Assembly (NCBI RefSeq): GCF_036208045.1
Contig: NZ_CP121472.1
Span: 682,001-746,000, forward strand
Reading direction: 5' to 3'
From: Thiorhodovibrio winogradskyi
GTDB lineage: Bacteria; Pseudomonadota; Gammaproteobacteria; Chromatiales; Chromatiaceae
DNA: 64,000 nt
Shown: positions 43,752-52,940 of the stretch, one piece after another
How the letters are laid out: the number at the start of each line of letters is the position of its first letter
Position numbering within the stretch: position 1 is the first letter of the stretch
Translations under genes and position numbers: made by a program
The notes under the pieces: model-generated
What the model saw: the letters and a program-made list of their open reading frames with translations, nothing else
Database searches by the model: none
What the model was told of the DNA's origin: nothing

Positions 43752-45446
43752 GTGCATGCTCCAGATAGCTCTGATGGCGATCGAACGCCTATGAAATCCC
43801 CACTAACCGATCATTCTCATCAATTTCCTGCAATGACGTTGGACTTGCCACCGCTTGCCATCCATGGCCCGCGCCGAGCGCGTGCGCTGATGATCCAGGG
43901 CACGGCCTCGGATGTCGGCAAGAGTCTGCTGGTAGCCGGGCTGTGCCGGGCTTACCAGCGACGCGGGCTGGTTGTGCGCCCCTTCAAGGCGCAAAACATG
44001 AGCAACAATGCCGCTGTAACCGAGGACAGCGACGCGCCGCCCGGTCCGGATGGCGAGCGCCCGCGTGGTGAGATTGGTCGCGCCCAGGCGCTGCAGGCGC
44101 GTGCCTGTGGGGTGGCGCCATCCATTCACATGAACCCTGTATTGCTGAAACCCCAGACCAATATCGGCTCCCAGGTGGTGCTGCGCGGGCGGGTACTCGG
44201 CAACTGTCCGGCACGGGTGTATCACGAAATGCGCCAGGGGCTGATGCCGGCGGTGTTGGATTCCTTCGAGCGTCTGTGCGCCGAAGCCGATCTGGTGCTG
44301 GTCGAGGGCGCCGGCAGTGGCGCGGAGATCTATCTGCGCCACTGCGACATCACCAATATGCACTTTGCCGAGCAGGCGCAAGTGCCCGTGGTGGTGGTGG
44401 GAGATCTCGACAAGGGCGGCACCATGGCCTCCCTGGTCGGCACCTGGCTGCTGCTCGATCAAGCCGACCGCGAGCGGGTGGTTGGCTACATGGTCAACAA
44501 GTTTCGCGGTGATTTTTCGCTGTTCGAGCCGGCCTGCGCGACCATTACCGCTCACACCGGCTGGCCCTTTCTTGGCGTGCTGCGCTGGTTCGAGGGTGCC
44601 GCGCGACTGCCAGCCGAGGATTCCTTGGCGCTGGAGCGGCCGGCGGAACAGGATTGGTCGGGTGCCGGGGCGCTCAAGATCGCCGTGCCGCGGCTGTCGC
44701 GGGTGGCCAATTTCGATGATCTTGACCCGCTTGCCGCCGAGCCGGCGGTTGACTTGCGCTGGCTGCAATCCGGCCAGCCGCTACCGGCCGATACCGATGT
44801 CGTCATCCTGCCCGGCTCCAAAGCCACCCGCGCTGACCTCGACACCTTGCGCCGCGAAGGTTGGGATATCGACATTCTTGCCCACGTGCGCCGCGGCGGT
44901 CGGGTGCTCGGTTTGTGCGCGGGCTTTCAGATGCTCGGCACCCAGGTACGCGATCCCCTGGGCATCGAAGGCGAGCCCGGCGATACACCGGGCCTTGGCC
45001 TGCTCGACATGGTCACCGAGATCGGTGCTGAAAAACGCCTGCTCGACATCGCCACCACAGAACTCACCAGCGGCTGCCCGATCAGCGGCTACGAAATGCA
45101 CATGGGCCGCACCACCGGCCCGGCACTGGCGCGGCCCTGGCTACGGCTGGCCGAGCCGGGCGGCGACTCCGCCAGCCACTCCGCCAGCGACCCTGGAAAA
45201 GGCGCCGGGCAGGGCATCGCGCGTGGCCGTGCCGAGGGCTGCATCTCCGCCAATGGGCGCGTCATGGGCGGCTATTTGCACGGCATTTTCTCCAGCGATG
45301 CCTTTCGCGCCCACTGGCTCGGGCAAGTCGGCGCCCAGGCCTCGGCGCTGGATTTCATCGCCCGCACCGAAGCCGCGCTTGACGAATTGGCCGACCACAT
45401 CGAAGCCAACCTGGATTTGGACGCTTTGCTGGCATTGGCGCGCTAG
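43752..45446 (+). CDS. cobQ: Cobyric acid synthase CobQ
   Basis: 564 aa (GTG 43752; ATG 43791 and 43836 are alternatives). Glutamine-dependent amidation of four side chains of adenosylcobyrinic acid in B12 synthesis. The N-terminal dethiobiotin-synthetase-like fold has MIQGTASDVGKSLLVAGL and PFKAQNMSNNAAV. The class I glutamine amidotransferase domain has LCAGFQMLG with the nucleophilic Cys, and YEMHMGRT. About 30 residues longer than usual near 455-480 owing to an Ala/Ser/Gly-rich insertion (DSASHSASDPGKGAG). No other cob gene is nearby. Confidence 0.95.
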   Translation: MHAPDSSDGDRTPMKSPLTDHSHQFPAMTLDLPPLAIHGPRRARALMIQGTASDVGKSLLVAGLCRAYQRRGLVVRPFKAQNMSNNAAVTEDSDAPPGPDGERPRGEIGRAQALQARACGVAPSIHMNPVLLKPQTNIGSQVVLRGRVLGNCPARVYHEMRQGLMPAVLDSFERLCAEADLVLVEGAGSGAEIYLRHCDITNMHFAEQAQVPVVVVGDLDKGGTMASLVGTWLLLDQADRERVVGYMVNKFRGDFSLFEPACATITAHTGWPFLGVLRWFEGAARLPAEDSLALERPAEQDWSGAGALKIAVPRLSRVANFDDLDPLAAEPAVDLRWLQSGQPLPADTDVVILPGSKATRADLDTLRREGWDIDILAHVRRGGRVLGLCAGFQMLGTQVRDPLGIEGEPGDTPGLGLLDMVTEIGAEKRLLDIATTELTSGCPISGYEMHMGRTTGPALARPWLRLAEPGGDSASHSASDPGKGAGQGIARGRAEGCISANGRVMGGYLHGIFSSDAFRAHWLGQVGAQASALDFIARTEAALDELADHIEANLDLDALLALAR

Positions 45447-45466
45447 TCGCCTGACTCACTGACACA

Positions 45467-47683
45467 ATGCGAATGTCGCCCTGTCACCCCCAGCCCGCGA
45501 CCGCGTTTGACCCTCGCGACCACGTTGAGCATGAACTGCGCAAATACTCGCGGGTGATCGAACAAAGCCCCAGCGCGGTGCTGATCACCGATACCGAGGG
45601 GCGCATTGAGTACGTCAATCCCGCCTTCTGTGCCGTGACCGGCTACGGCACCGAGGAGGTGCTGGGCCGCAATCCCAGCATTCTCAACTCTGGCCTGCAG
45701 GACGCAGAGCTCTATCGCGAACTCTGGGAGCGCATTCGCGGCGGCGAGGTATGGCGCGGGGAGTTGGCCAACAAGCGCAAGAACGGGGATATTTTCTGGG
45801 AACAGGCGGCGATCAGCCCGATTTTCGACGACCAGGGCGTGATTACCCATTTCTGCGCGGTCAAGGAGGACATCACCGAGCGCAAGCGCGCCGAGACCGA
45901 ACTGGCCGCCAGCGAGCGGCGCTTTCGCGCCCTGTTCGAGGCGGCCACCATCCCCCATGCCGAAATGATCACGAGCGGCGAGATCATCGGTCTCAATGCC
46001 AAGTTCACAGAGACTTTTGGTTGGACCCTCGCCGATCTCAAGCATATCGACGACTGGTGGGTGAAGGTCTATCCGGACCCGGCCTATCGCGCCGCGACCA
46101 TGGCCGACTGGAGCGCGGCGATCGCGGCGGCCGGCCCCGGCAAGCAGGATGTTGCCCCACGCGAATATTGCATCACCTGCAAGGATGGCAGCGAAAAAAG
46201 CGTTCTGATCTCCCAGCGCCAGGCCGGCGAGTCCCTGGTGGCGAGCTTCGTGGATGTGACCGAGACGCGCCGCTACGAGCGCGCCCTGCAGGATCAACTG
46301 CGCCTGCAGGAGGCCCTGATCGACACCATCCCCAACCCGATATTCATCAAGGATGCCAAGGCGCGCTTCATCGGCTGCAACCGTGCCTACGAGCAGGCCT
46401 TCGGCACCACGCGCGCCTTCATGCGCGGCAAGACGGTCATGGACCTGCCCTATTTGCCACTCGCGGCGCGCCTTGCCTATCAGGCCGAGGACACCGCCGT
46501 CATCGCCGAGGCTGGCCTGCGCCATCACGAGTTGCGCATGCGGCTTGCCGATGGCGGAGAGCACGATGTGCTCTATTGGGTGGCGGGCTTTGCACTGTCG
46601 GATGGGCGCCGTGGCGGGCTCATCGGCCTGATTGTCGACATCAGCGCACTGAAGGAGGCGCAACGCCAGGCCGAGGAGGCCATCCGCGCCAAGTCCGAGT
46701 TTCTCGCCAATATAAGCCATGAGATTCGCACGCCGATGAACATTATTCTCGGCATGGCGCATCTGCTGCGGCACACTGAAGCTGTCCCCCAGCAGCGGGA
46801 TTATTTGTCCAGAATCGAGAACGCCGGGCGCGCGCTGATGCGGCTGATCGACGATATTCTGGATTTCTCCCGCATCGAGACCGGGCGCCTGGATCTGGAA
46901 GCGAGCCACTTTCAGCCAAAGGCCGTGCTCGCCCAGGTGCGCGAGATCCTGCTGCCCGATGCCGATGCCAAGGGCCTGGCGTTGCGCATTGAGGTCGCAC
47001 CCGAGGTACCGCCGACCCTGGTGGGCGACCCGCGGCGCTTGCATCAGATGCTGTTCCACCTCGCTGGTAACGCGGTCAAGTTCACCGACGCCGGCGAGGT
47101 GCTGATCCGCGTGCATCTTGATGCGATGGATCAAACCCGGGCGCGGTTGCATGTCGCCGTGCGTGATACCGGTATTGGCCTGAGCGAAGCCGATCAGGCC
47201 AAGGTGTTCCAGGCCTTCTCCCAGGCCGATGGGTCCACTACCCGGCGCCATGGTGGTACCGGTTTGGGGCTGACCATCGCCAAGCGCTTGATCGAACTCA
47301 TGGATGGCACCATGGGCGTGGACAGTCAGCCTGGGCAGGGCAGTACCTTCTGGTTCACAGCCTGGTTCAATCTTGCGCCGGACCATCTCACGCCTGACCA
47401 ACCCACGCCTGACCAACCCACGCCTGACAAACCCGCACCGGATCCGCACGTCCGCGCGGAAACGACAGGCGCCGGCCTGATGGCCGTGCTCGACGACTTG
47501 GCGCCGGAGATCAGGGCGCGCCGCGCCACCCGCTGTCGCGCCGGCCTGCGCAAGCTGCAATCCCTGCACTGGCCTGAGCCGCTGGCGGCCGAGGCGCAAG
47601 AATTTGAGCGTCTGCTCGCGCGCTATCAATACCAGCAGGCGCTGGCGTTGCTTGAGCGTTTGCGCGAGGGTTTAGCCGACTAA
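45467..47683 (+). CDS. PAS-PAS-PAS sensor histidine kinase
   Basis: 738 aa, no membrane segment. PAS 1 about residues 25-150 ([21 protein letters not shown]), PAS 2 150-270 and PAS 3 280-400. HisKA follows with [18 protein letters not shown] (His phosphoacceptor), and HATPase with [21 protein letters not shown] and [15 protein letters not shown] Pro/Asp repeat linker ([15 protein letters not shown]) precedes a C-terminal ~65-residue module ending [17 protein letters not shown]. No receiver domain. It shares a TAATG junction with the next kinase gene. Confidence 0.93.
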   Translation: MRMSPCHPQPATAFDPRDHVEHELRKYSRVIEQSPSAVLITDTEGRIEYVNPAFCAVTGYGTEEVLGRNPSILNSGLQDAELYRELWERIRGGEVWRGELANKRKNGDIFWEQAAISPIFDDQGVITHFCAVKEDITERKRAETELAASERRFRALFEAATIPHAEMITSGEIIGLNAKFTETFGWTLADLKHIDDWWVKVYPDPAYRAATMADWSAAIAAAGPGKQDVAPREYCITCKDGSEKSVLISQRQAGESLVASFVDVTETRRYERALQDQLRLQEALIDTIPNPIFIKDAKARFIGCNRAYEQAFGTTRAFMRGKTVMDLPYLPLAARLAYQAEDTAVIAEAGLRHHELRMRLADGGEHDVLYWVAGFALSDGRRGGLIGLIVDISALKEAQRQAEEAIRAKSEFLANISHEIRTPMNIILGMAHLLRHTEAVPQQRDYLSRIENAGRALMRLIDDILDFSRIETGRLDLEASHFQPKAVLAQVREILLPDADAKGLALRIEVAPEVPPTLVGDPRRLHQMLFHLAGNAVKFTDAGEVLIRVHLDAMDQTRARLHVAVRDTGIGLSEADQAKVFQAFSQADGSTTRRHGGTGLGLTIAKRLIELMDGTMGVDSQPGQGSTFWFTAWFNLAPDHLTPDQPTPDQPTPDKPAPDPHVRAETTGAGLMAVLDDLAPEIRARRATRCRAGLRKLQSLHWPEPLAAEAQEFERLLARYQYQQALALLERLREGLAD
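47391..47435. repeat. Three 15-bp tandem repeats coding a Pro/Asp linker
   Basis: CGCCTGACCAACCCA at 47391-47405 and 47406-47420, and a near copy at 47421-47435, coding TPDQP units. The period is a multiple of three, so copy-number changes keep frame and only alter linker length. Confidence 0.9.
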
Positions 47684-49722
47684 TGCTCACCCCTTCCCAG
47701 CTCGCCCGCTTCCGCACCCGGCTCACGCTGGCCATCCTGCTCAGCAGCCTGATCATGCTGTTGTTGGCCGGGCTTGGCCTGGTTATTTATGAGCGGTTTC
47801 GTGTCGAACAGGTGATGGTGCGGGATCTCGACAGCGCCGCGCGCTGGATTGCCGAGCGCAGCGCCACCGCGCTCTTGTTCAACGACCCCGAGGTGGCGCG
47901 CGCGAGCCTGGCCGCGGTGGCGGCCAAGCCGGCGGTGACCACGGCGCTGATCCGCACGCCGGATGGCAGCGACTTCGCCCGCTATGACGCACCCGATCAG
48001 TCAGTGCATCCGCTGCCGGCGCGCCTGCCGTCCAGGCGGCCCGACTTCGCCGGGGGAGAGCTGCTTATCGGCGCGCCCATCGCGCTTGATGGCGAGCGTT
48101 TGGGGCAAGTGGTGATTCGCGCCAGCCTGGGTGACTTCAACCGCCTGTGGCGCCGTTTCCTGCTGATCGCCGCTGGCATCCTGGTCATCGCCACGCTGGT
48201 TGCTCTCCCGCTCGCCTTGCTATGGCAGCGGTGGCTGCTGCGTCCGCTCGACGCGCTGCTCGCGCGCCGCATCCAGGCCGATCAGGATGCCAGCGGGCGC
48301 GAGCCGCTTGAAACCCGGGATGAGTTCGGCCGCCTAGGCAGCCACTTCAATACCCTGCTTGATCGCACCGAAGCAAACGAGCGCGACTTGGCCGCCGCCA
48401 AGCGTGACCTTGCCTTGCACAGCGAGCAGCTTGAGCAGCGTCAGCATCCCTTCGATCTCGAGGATCTGCTCCGGTCCTTGCGCGAGTCGCTCGCAACGCG
48501 GGCCGACGACAAGGATCTCGCGCTCCTGTTCCACATCGATCCGGATGTCCCCCAAGGGTTGCTTGGCGACGCCAACCGCCTTGGGCACGTGCTGACGCAT
48601 CTGCTCGACAATGCGATCAAATTCACCGAGACGGGTACAATTCGTCTACGTGTCGGCCGTGATCCTTTAGTGCAAGCCGATGCACAGCGCATACCGCTGC
48701 GCTTTGCTATAGAGGACACAGGATGTGGTATAAGCGCGGCGCGGCAGCAGCAGTTGCTTCAGTCGTTCTCCCGGGCTGACGGCGCCGGCACCCGCAAGCA
48801 GGGCAGCGGCCTGGGTCTTGATCCGGGTCTGGGTCCGGATCCGAATCCGGATCCGAGTCCGGGGCTGGCCAAGAGCGCCCGATTGGTCAGCCTCATGGGT
48901 GGGGAGATCAGGCTTGAAAGCCAGCCGGGCGCGGGCAGTACTTTTTGGGTCAGCCTCAGCTTCGCGCCGCCGCCGCGGCAGGACGCTTCGCCCTGGTCAC
49001 TGCCGCCGCGGGTGCGACAGCAACGCGCGCTCATCATCGCGGCCACGCCCGAACTCGTTTTTGCCCTGGGGCGGATGCTCGACGCCATGCAGGTTCTGGC
49101 TGGTAGCGCGAGCAGCGGGCGCGAGGCGCTGGCCATCCTCGCGACTGCCGCCGCGCGTGGACGAGCCTTCGACTTCGTCCTCTGTTCATGGCCTGGCGGG
49201 GAGGGGCGGCCAGGCGATCCCGCCGGCGCCGAACTGTGTCAGCAATTGCGCGACCGGCCGGACGCCAAGCGCCCCGCTATTTTCATGCTTGCGCGCCCGC
49301 GCGAGCGCGAACGCCTGCGGGCGGACCAGACACTGCTTGGTCTGAGCGCCGTGCTTGATCTGCCCCTGTTGCCCACGGAACTCGCGCGCGCCCTGGTCGA
49401 TGCACGACGCCAACCGCGATCCGCTGCCGAGCGCCGCGCCAAGGACACCGCGCCCAGCCAGTCGCGTCAGTCCGCCGCGCCGGCGCTCCCGTCATCACCC
49501 CAGTCACCAGACGCGCTGCGTCAAGTCCTTGAGGCACTGGTCCCCGACATCCGCGCGCGACGTGCCACCCGCTGTCATGCCAGCCTTAAGACGCTCGAGA
49601 GTCTGGACTGGCCTGAACCGCTGCGGGCCGACATGCAGGAACTCATGCGGCTGCTTGGCAAATATCGTTTCGGGGAAGCCGGCGACATCCTCAAGCGACT
49701 GTTGCAAGCGCTGAAGTCTTGA
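47683..49722 (+). CDS. Degenerate membrane sensor kinase lacking HisKA
   Basis: 679 aa. A TM segment (LTLAILLSSLIMLLLAGLGLVIY), a periplasmic part, a second TM (LLIAAGILVIATLVALPLALLW) and a HAMP-type linker lead directly to FDLEDLLRSLRESLA, which normally comes after HisKA. The H-E-I/L-R dimerisation helix is missing. The HATPase has LTHLLDNAIKFTETG and EDTGCGIS, but the G2 box reads GSGLGLDPGLGPDPNPDPSPG, an insert from simple repeats. The receiver-like domain has FDFVLCSWPGG, with Ser where the phosphoacceptor Asp should be, and no conserved Lys. The C-terminus repeats the ~65-residue module ([18 protein letters not shown]). Coupled to the kinase upstream, so it may modify that protein rather than signal alone. 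Confidence 0.85.
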   Translation: MLTPSQLARFRTRLTLAILLSSLIMLLLAGLGLVIYERFRVEQVMVRDLDSAARWIAERSATALLFNDPEVARASLAAVAAKPAVTTALIRTPDGSDFARYDAPDQSVHPLPARLPSRRPDFAGGELLIGAPIALDGERLGQVVIRASLGDFNRLWRRFLLIAAGILVIATLVALPLALLWQRWLLRPLDALLARRIQADQDASGREPLETRDEFGRLGSHFNTLLDRTEANERDLAAAKRDLALHSEQLEQRQHPFDLEDLLRSLRESLATRADDKDLALLFHIDPDVPQGLLGDANRLGHVLTHLLDNAIKFTETGTIRLRVGRDPLVQADAQRIPLRFAIEDTGCGISAARQQQLLQSFSRADGAGTRKQGSGLGLDPGLGPDPNPDPSPGLAKSARLVSLMGGEIRLESQPGAGSTFWVSLSFAPPPRQDASPWSLPPRVRQQRALIIAATPELVFALGRMLDAMQVLAGSASSGREALAILATAAARGRAFDFVLCSWPGGEGRPGDPAGAELCQQLRDRPDAKRPAIFMLARPRERERLRADQTLLGLSAVLDLPLLPTELARALVDARRQPRSAAERRAKDTAPSQSRQSAAPALPSSPQSPDALRQVLEALVPDIRARRATRCHASLKTLESLDWPEPLRADMQELMRLLGKYRFGEAGDILKRLLQALKS

Positions 49723-49758
49723 CGGGCATTCTCTGTCCTGGTTTGGTGGATCCGCTTT

Positions 49759-49784
49759 GGTGGATCCGCTTCGCTTGATCCACC
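49759..49784. terminator. Hairpin between convergent kinase genes
   Basis: GGTGGATC (49759-49766) and GATCCACC (49777-49784) pair around a 10-nt loop, directly after one stop and before the other. The outer copy TTTGGTGGATCCGCT is repeated twice. It may end transcription from both sides, and is probably a small dispersed palindrome. Confidence 0.55.
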
Positions 49785-52700
49785 CTACGCGTCCAACGAG
49801 TCTTGCGGAGGTTTTTTGCGCACTTGCGCCAGTGTCTTGGTGGCATCGGCGAAGCGATAGCCGGTGATTTGGCGCTGCAGTCGACGGTAGGCTTCCGCCT
49901 CCAGCGCGGCTTGGAGCAGGCCATGCTCGGCAAGCCAGAGATCCTCGGCGCTGGGGTCATAGGCTTGGGTCAGAATGTGCAGGCGCGCGAGCAAGTCGTC
50001 GACCCGCGCTTGGTCCACGGCGATGGGAGAGGCGGCGTGAGCGGGTGTCGCGGTGTCTCGGTCGCGCCAGGCGGCGATGGCGGTCAGGGCCGGTTCCAAC
50101 CGCGCGGCGAGCTGGGTGCGTGCCGCGGCGATGGCTGTACTGGCTTCCGGGCTGGCTTGGGGACGGTCTCTGAGCAGGTCTTCCAATGCCCGACCGGCGG
50201 TGCGAATCTCGACCAAACCCAAATTGGCGGCGGCGCTGGCGAGGCTGTGCGCCTCGCGCTCTGCGATCACGAAGTCGCCTTGCGCCAGCGCGGCATCAAT
50301 GCGCGCCAGACTTGTGGCGTGACTGTCTGAGAACAGCATGAGGAACTTCGACCACAGCGATGAGGAAGGGCCAAGTGCGGTCTTCAGGGCGACCGGGTTG
50401 AGCCCGGGAATCGCTGGCAGGGCGGCGGCATCCAGCAGGTGCTCGCCTGCGTCGGCCGCGCGCCCATCCAGGGTCACGGCGAGTTGTTCGGCCAGCGCCC
50501 CATACAGACGCGTCACATCGAGCGGCTTACCAAGAAGGGCGTTCATGTCCACCTCCCGGGTGCGGCGGATATCCTCATCGCGTACATGGGCGGTGAGCCC
50601 GATGATGGGCAGATCGGCGCCGTCGGGCAGCGTGCGGATGCGTCGGGTGGCTTCGAGGCCGTCGAGTTCGGGCATTTGTACGTCCATGAGCACCAGGTCG
50701 AATGCCTTGCATCCTTGTTCGCGCAACAGTGCTAAGGCCTCGGCGCCGTGCTCGGCCTCGGTGACCATGATGCCGGCGCGCTCAAGCATGGCGCGGGCGA
50801 CTTCGCGATTCACCGGGTTGTCCTCGACGAGCAGCACCCGGCGTCCGGCGAGGCCGGGTGGCGCTTGGGTCATGGTCCGCGGTTGCTCTTCGGCGACCTC
50901 CTCCCCAGGCAGCACGGCATGATTCCAGACGGTGAACCAGAAGGTGCTGCCTTCTCCCGGGCGACTGTCGACGCCAATGCTGCCGCCCATCATGGTCACC
51001 AGACGTTTGCAGATCGACAGTCCCAGCCCGGTGCCGCCATAGCGGCGGGTGATGGAGCCGTCGGCTTGCTGGAAGGGCTTAAATAGCTTGGCGATGTCTT
51101 CTTCCCGCAAGCCGATGCCGGTGTCGCGCACGCGAAATTCCAGTTGCACGCGCTCCCGCGTCTCGCTGCCTTGCGCCGGCAGGCGTTGCTGCAACCGCGC
51201 CTCGCTGCCTTGCGCCGGCAGGCGTTGCTGCAACCGCGCCTCGATGCGAACACTGCCTTGCGCGGTGAATTTCACTGCGTTGTTGGCCAGATTGAGCAAC
51301 ACCTGCCCGAGGCGCAAGGCGTCGCCATGCAGGGCATCGGGCACCTCGGGCGCGCAATCGAGGAGGAATTCCAGGCCCTTGTCCTCGGCCTGGCGGCCGA
51401 CGATATCGAGCAGTTGATCGAACACCTGCGACAAGGCGAAGGGCCGGGCCTCGAGATGCAACTGCCCGGCTTCGATCTTGGACAGATCAAGGATGTCATT
51501 GAACAGGCCGAGCAGCCCCTGGGCGGCATTTTGCGCCTTGGTCAGATACTGGCGCTGGCGTTCGTCGAGCTCGGTTTCCAGACACAAATGCTGCATGCCA
51601 AGCACGGCATTCATGGGTGTGCGAATTTCGTGGCTCATGTTGGCGAGAAATTCGCTTTTGGCGCGATTGGCGGCCTCGGCGTTTTCCTGAGCGGCGCGCT
51701 GTTCGGTCACATCGACAAACATCACCACATTGCGCTGGCGCAATGAGGTCGCGTGGCCGATGAAGATGCGGGTTTGCCCATCGCCGCAGCGAATCCGGGC
51801 TTCCACTGGTTCGAGGGCGCTTTGGCCGGCCATGGCGCGCTGCATTTTTTGTTGCCATTCCGTCTTGACCCGCGCACGATAGCTTGGCTCCGGATAGGCC
51901 TTGAGCCACCAGTGCTCGATATCGGGAATGTCATCGATCTCGTAGCCGAGCACCTCGCGGAAGCGCTGATTGACCATGAGCACGCGCTCGTCGGCGCCGC
52001 TGGAAATCAACGTGGGCAGCGGGGAGAACTCGAACAGGCCGCGGAAGTTGTCTTCCATCTCCCGCAGTTCTTCTTCAAGTCGCAAGCGCTCGGTGAGATT
52101 GACATTGAGCCCCTCGATGCGCAGCACGCGGTTGTTTTCATCCTTGACTGGGTGCGGAAAGCTCAGCAGATAGCGCGGCTCCTCACCGAGTTGGTACTTG
52201 AGCGCCACCGGCCCGGGCGCCTGACCAAGCCAGCAGGTGGCGATGGCGCGCTGCCCGCGCTCCAGGGTGTCGGGCGTCCAGGCGGCGATGTCGCGCCAGT
52301 TCATGCCCACCAGTTCCGCTTCCTCGCGGCCAAACAGCTCGCGTGAGCCGGCGCCGGCGTCAATCACCTCGCCCTGTACGTCGAGCGCGTAGAACTGCAC
52401 GACCGAGCGCGCCGATTCGACCATGCCGCGATAACGCTGCTCACTCTGGGCGAGGCGCTGCTCGGCGCGGCGGCGGCGCTGGATTTGGCGCGCCAGGCTG
52501 AGATTCCACGCCAGGATCAGCACGATCATCAGGGTGGCCAACAAGATGGCTTGCCAGAGCAACCGGTAGTCGCTGCGCGCGCTCGGCGGGGCGCCGAGCC
52601 AACGACTTTGAATGGCTTCGCGCTCGCCCGCGGGGATGTCGGCGATGGCGCGTTCCAGGATGCCGCTCAGGATGGGCCAATCCAGGCGCACCCCCATGGC

Positions 52701-52913
52701 GAGTTGATATTCGTAAGCTGTCTCGCCGGCGACGCGCAGTTGAAACAGCCGCTCGTGGGCGATCGCCTGGCTGGCCGCGAACAGATTGCCGACCAGGGCA
52801 TCGGCGCCGCCCGCGGCCAGCGCCTGACCACTGCCGAGGAGCAAGAGCAGGCCGGTCAGCAAGGGAAGCAGACACGCGAACCAGAAATGGCGGATCGCCG
52901 GCATCATCTCCAT
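49785..52913 (-). CDS. Hybrid sensor kinase with truncated solute-binding sensor, receiver and HPt
   Basis: 1042 aa from ATG 52913 (GAGAGGA 7 nt upstream). A signal peptide ([20 protein letters not shown]) is followed at once by a short piece ([18 protein letters not shown]) through QSRWLG, the C-terminal part only of a Venus-flytrap domain. Then come a TM segment ([17 protein letters not shown]), two PAS domains, HisKA ([13 protein letters not shown], about residue 428), HATPase ([13 protein letters not shown]), receiver ([13 protein letters not shown]) and HPt ([12 protein letters not shown]). The end carries a diverged ~65-residue C-terminal module ([14 protein letters not shown]). A 39-bp tandem duplication (51162-51239) lies in the HATPase lid region. 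Nearly the same N-terminal piece occurs at the end of the fourth flytrap domain of the 56.5-kb kinase. Confidence 0.92.
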   Translation of the reverse strand: MEMMPAIRHFWFACLLPLLTGLLLLLGSGQALAAGGADALVGNLFAASQAIAHERLFQLRVAGETAYEYQLAMGVRLDWPILSGILERAIADIPAGEREAIQSRWLGAPPSARSDYRLLWQAILLATLMIVLILAWNLSLARQIQRRRRAEQRLAQSEQRYRGMVESARSVVQFYALDVQGEVIDAGAGSRELFGREEAELVGMNWRDIAAWTPDTLERGQRAIATCWLGQAPGPVALKYQLGEEPRYLLSFPHPVKDENNRVLRIEGLNVNLTERLRLEEELREMEDNFRGLFEFSPLPTLISSGADERVLMVNQRFREVLGYEIDDIPDIEHWWLKAYPEPSYRARVKTEWQQKMQRAMAGQSALEPVEARIRCGDGQTRIFIGHATSLRQRNVVMFVDVTEQRAAQENAEAANRAKSEFLANMSHEIRTPMNAVLGMQHLCLETELDERQRQYLTKAQNAAQGLLGLFNDILDLSKIEAGQLHLEARPFALSQVFDQLLDIVGRQAEDKGLEFLLDCAPEVPDALHGDALRLGQVLLNLANNAVKFTAQGSVRIEARLQQRLPAQGSEARLQQRLPAQGSETRERVQLEFRVRDTGIGLREEDIAKLFKPFQQADGSITRRYGGTGLGLSICKRLVTMMGGSIGVDSRPGEGSTFWFTVWNHAVLPGEEVAEEQPRTMTQAPPGLAGRRVLLVEDNPVNREVARAMLERAGIMVTEAEHGAEALALLREQGCKAFDLVLMDVQMPELDGLEATRRIRTLPDGADLPIIGLTAHVRDEDIRRTREVDMNALLGKPLDVTRLYGALAEQLAVTLDGRAADAGEHLLDAAALPAIPGLNPVALKTALGPSSSLWSKFLMLFSDSHATSLARIDAALAQGDFVIAEREAHSLASAAANLGLVEIRTAGRALEDLLRDRPQASPEASTAIAAARTQLAARLEPALTAIAAWRDRDTATPAHAASPIAVDQARVDDLLARLHILTQAYDPSAEDLWLAEHGLLQAALEAEAYRRLQRQITGYRFADATKTLAQVRKKPPQDSLDA
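51162..51239. repeat. Two perfect 39-bp tandem repeats in a kinase gene
   Basis: 51162-51200 and 51201-51239 are identical. They code two copies of [13 protein letters not shown] (13 residues) between the N box and the G1 box of the HATPase domain. In frame, and looks recent. Confidence 0.93.
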
Positions 52914-52940
52914 GACTGCGTCCTCTCGCCGCACTGCGCT

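Noticed and set aside
45443-47629. Long minus-strand open frame (728 codons) opposite the PAS kinase
   Set aside because: Shadow frame; the plus-strand protein has intact kinase motifs throughout.
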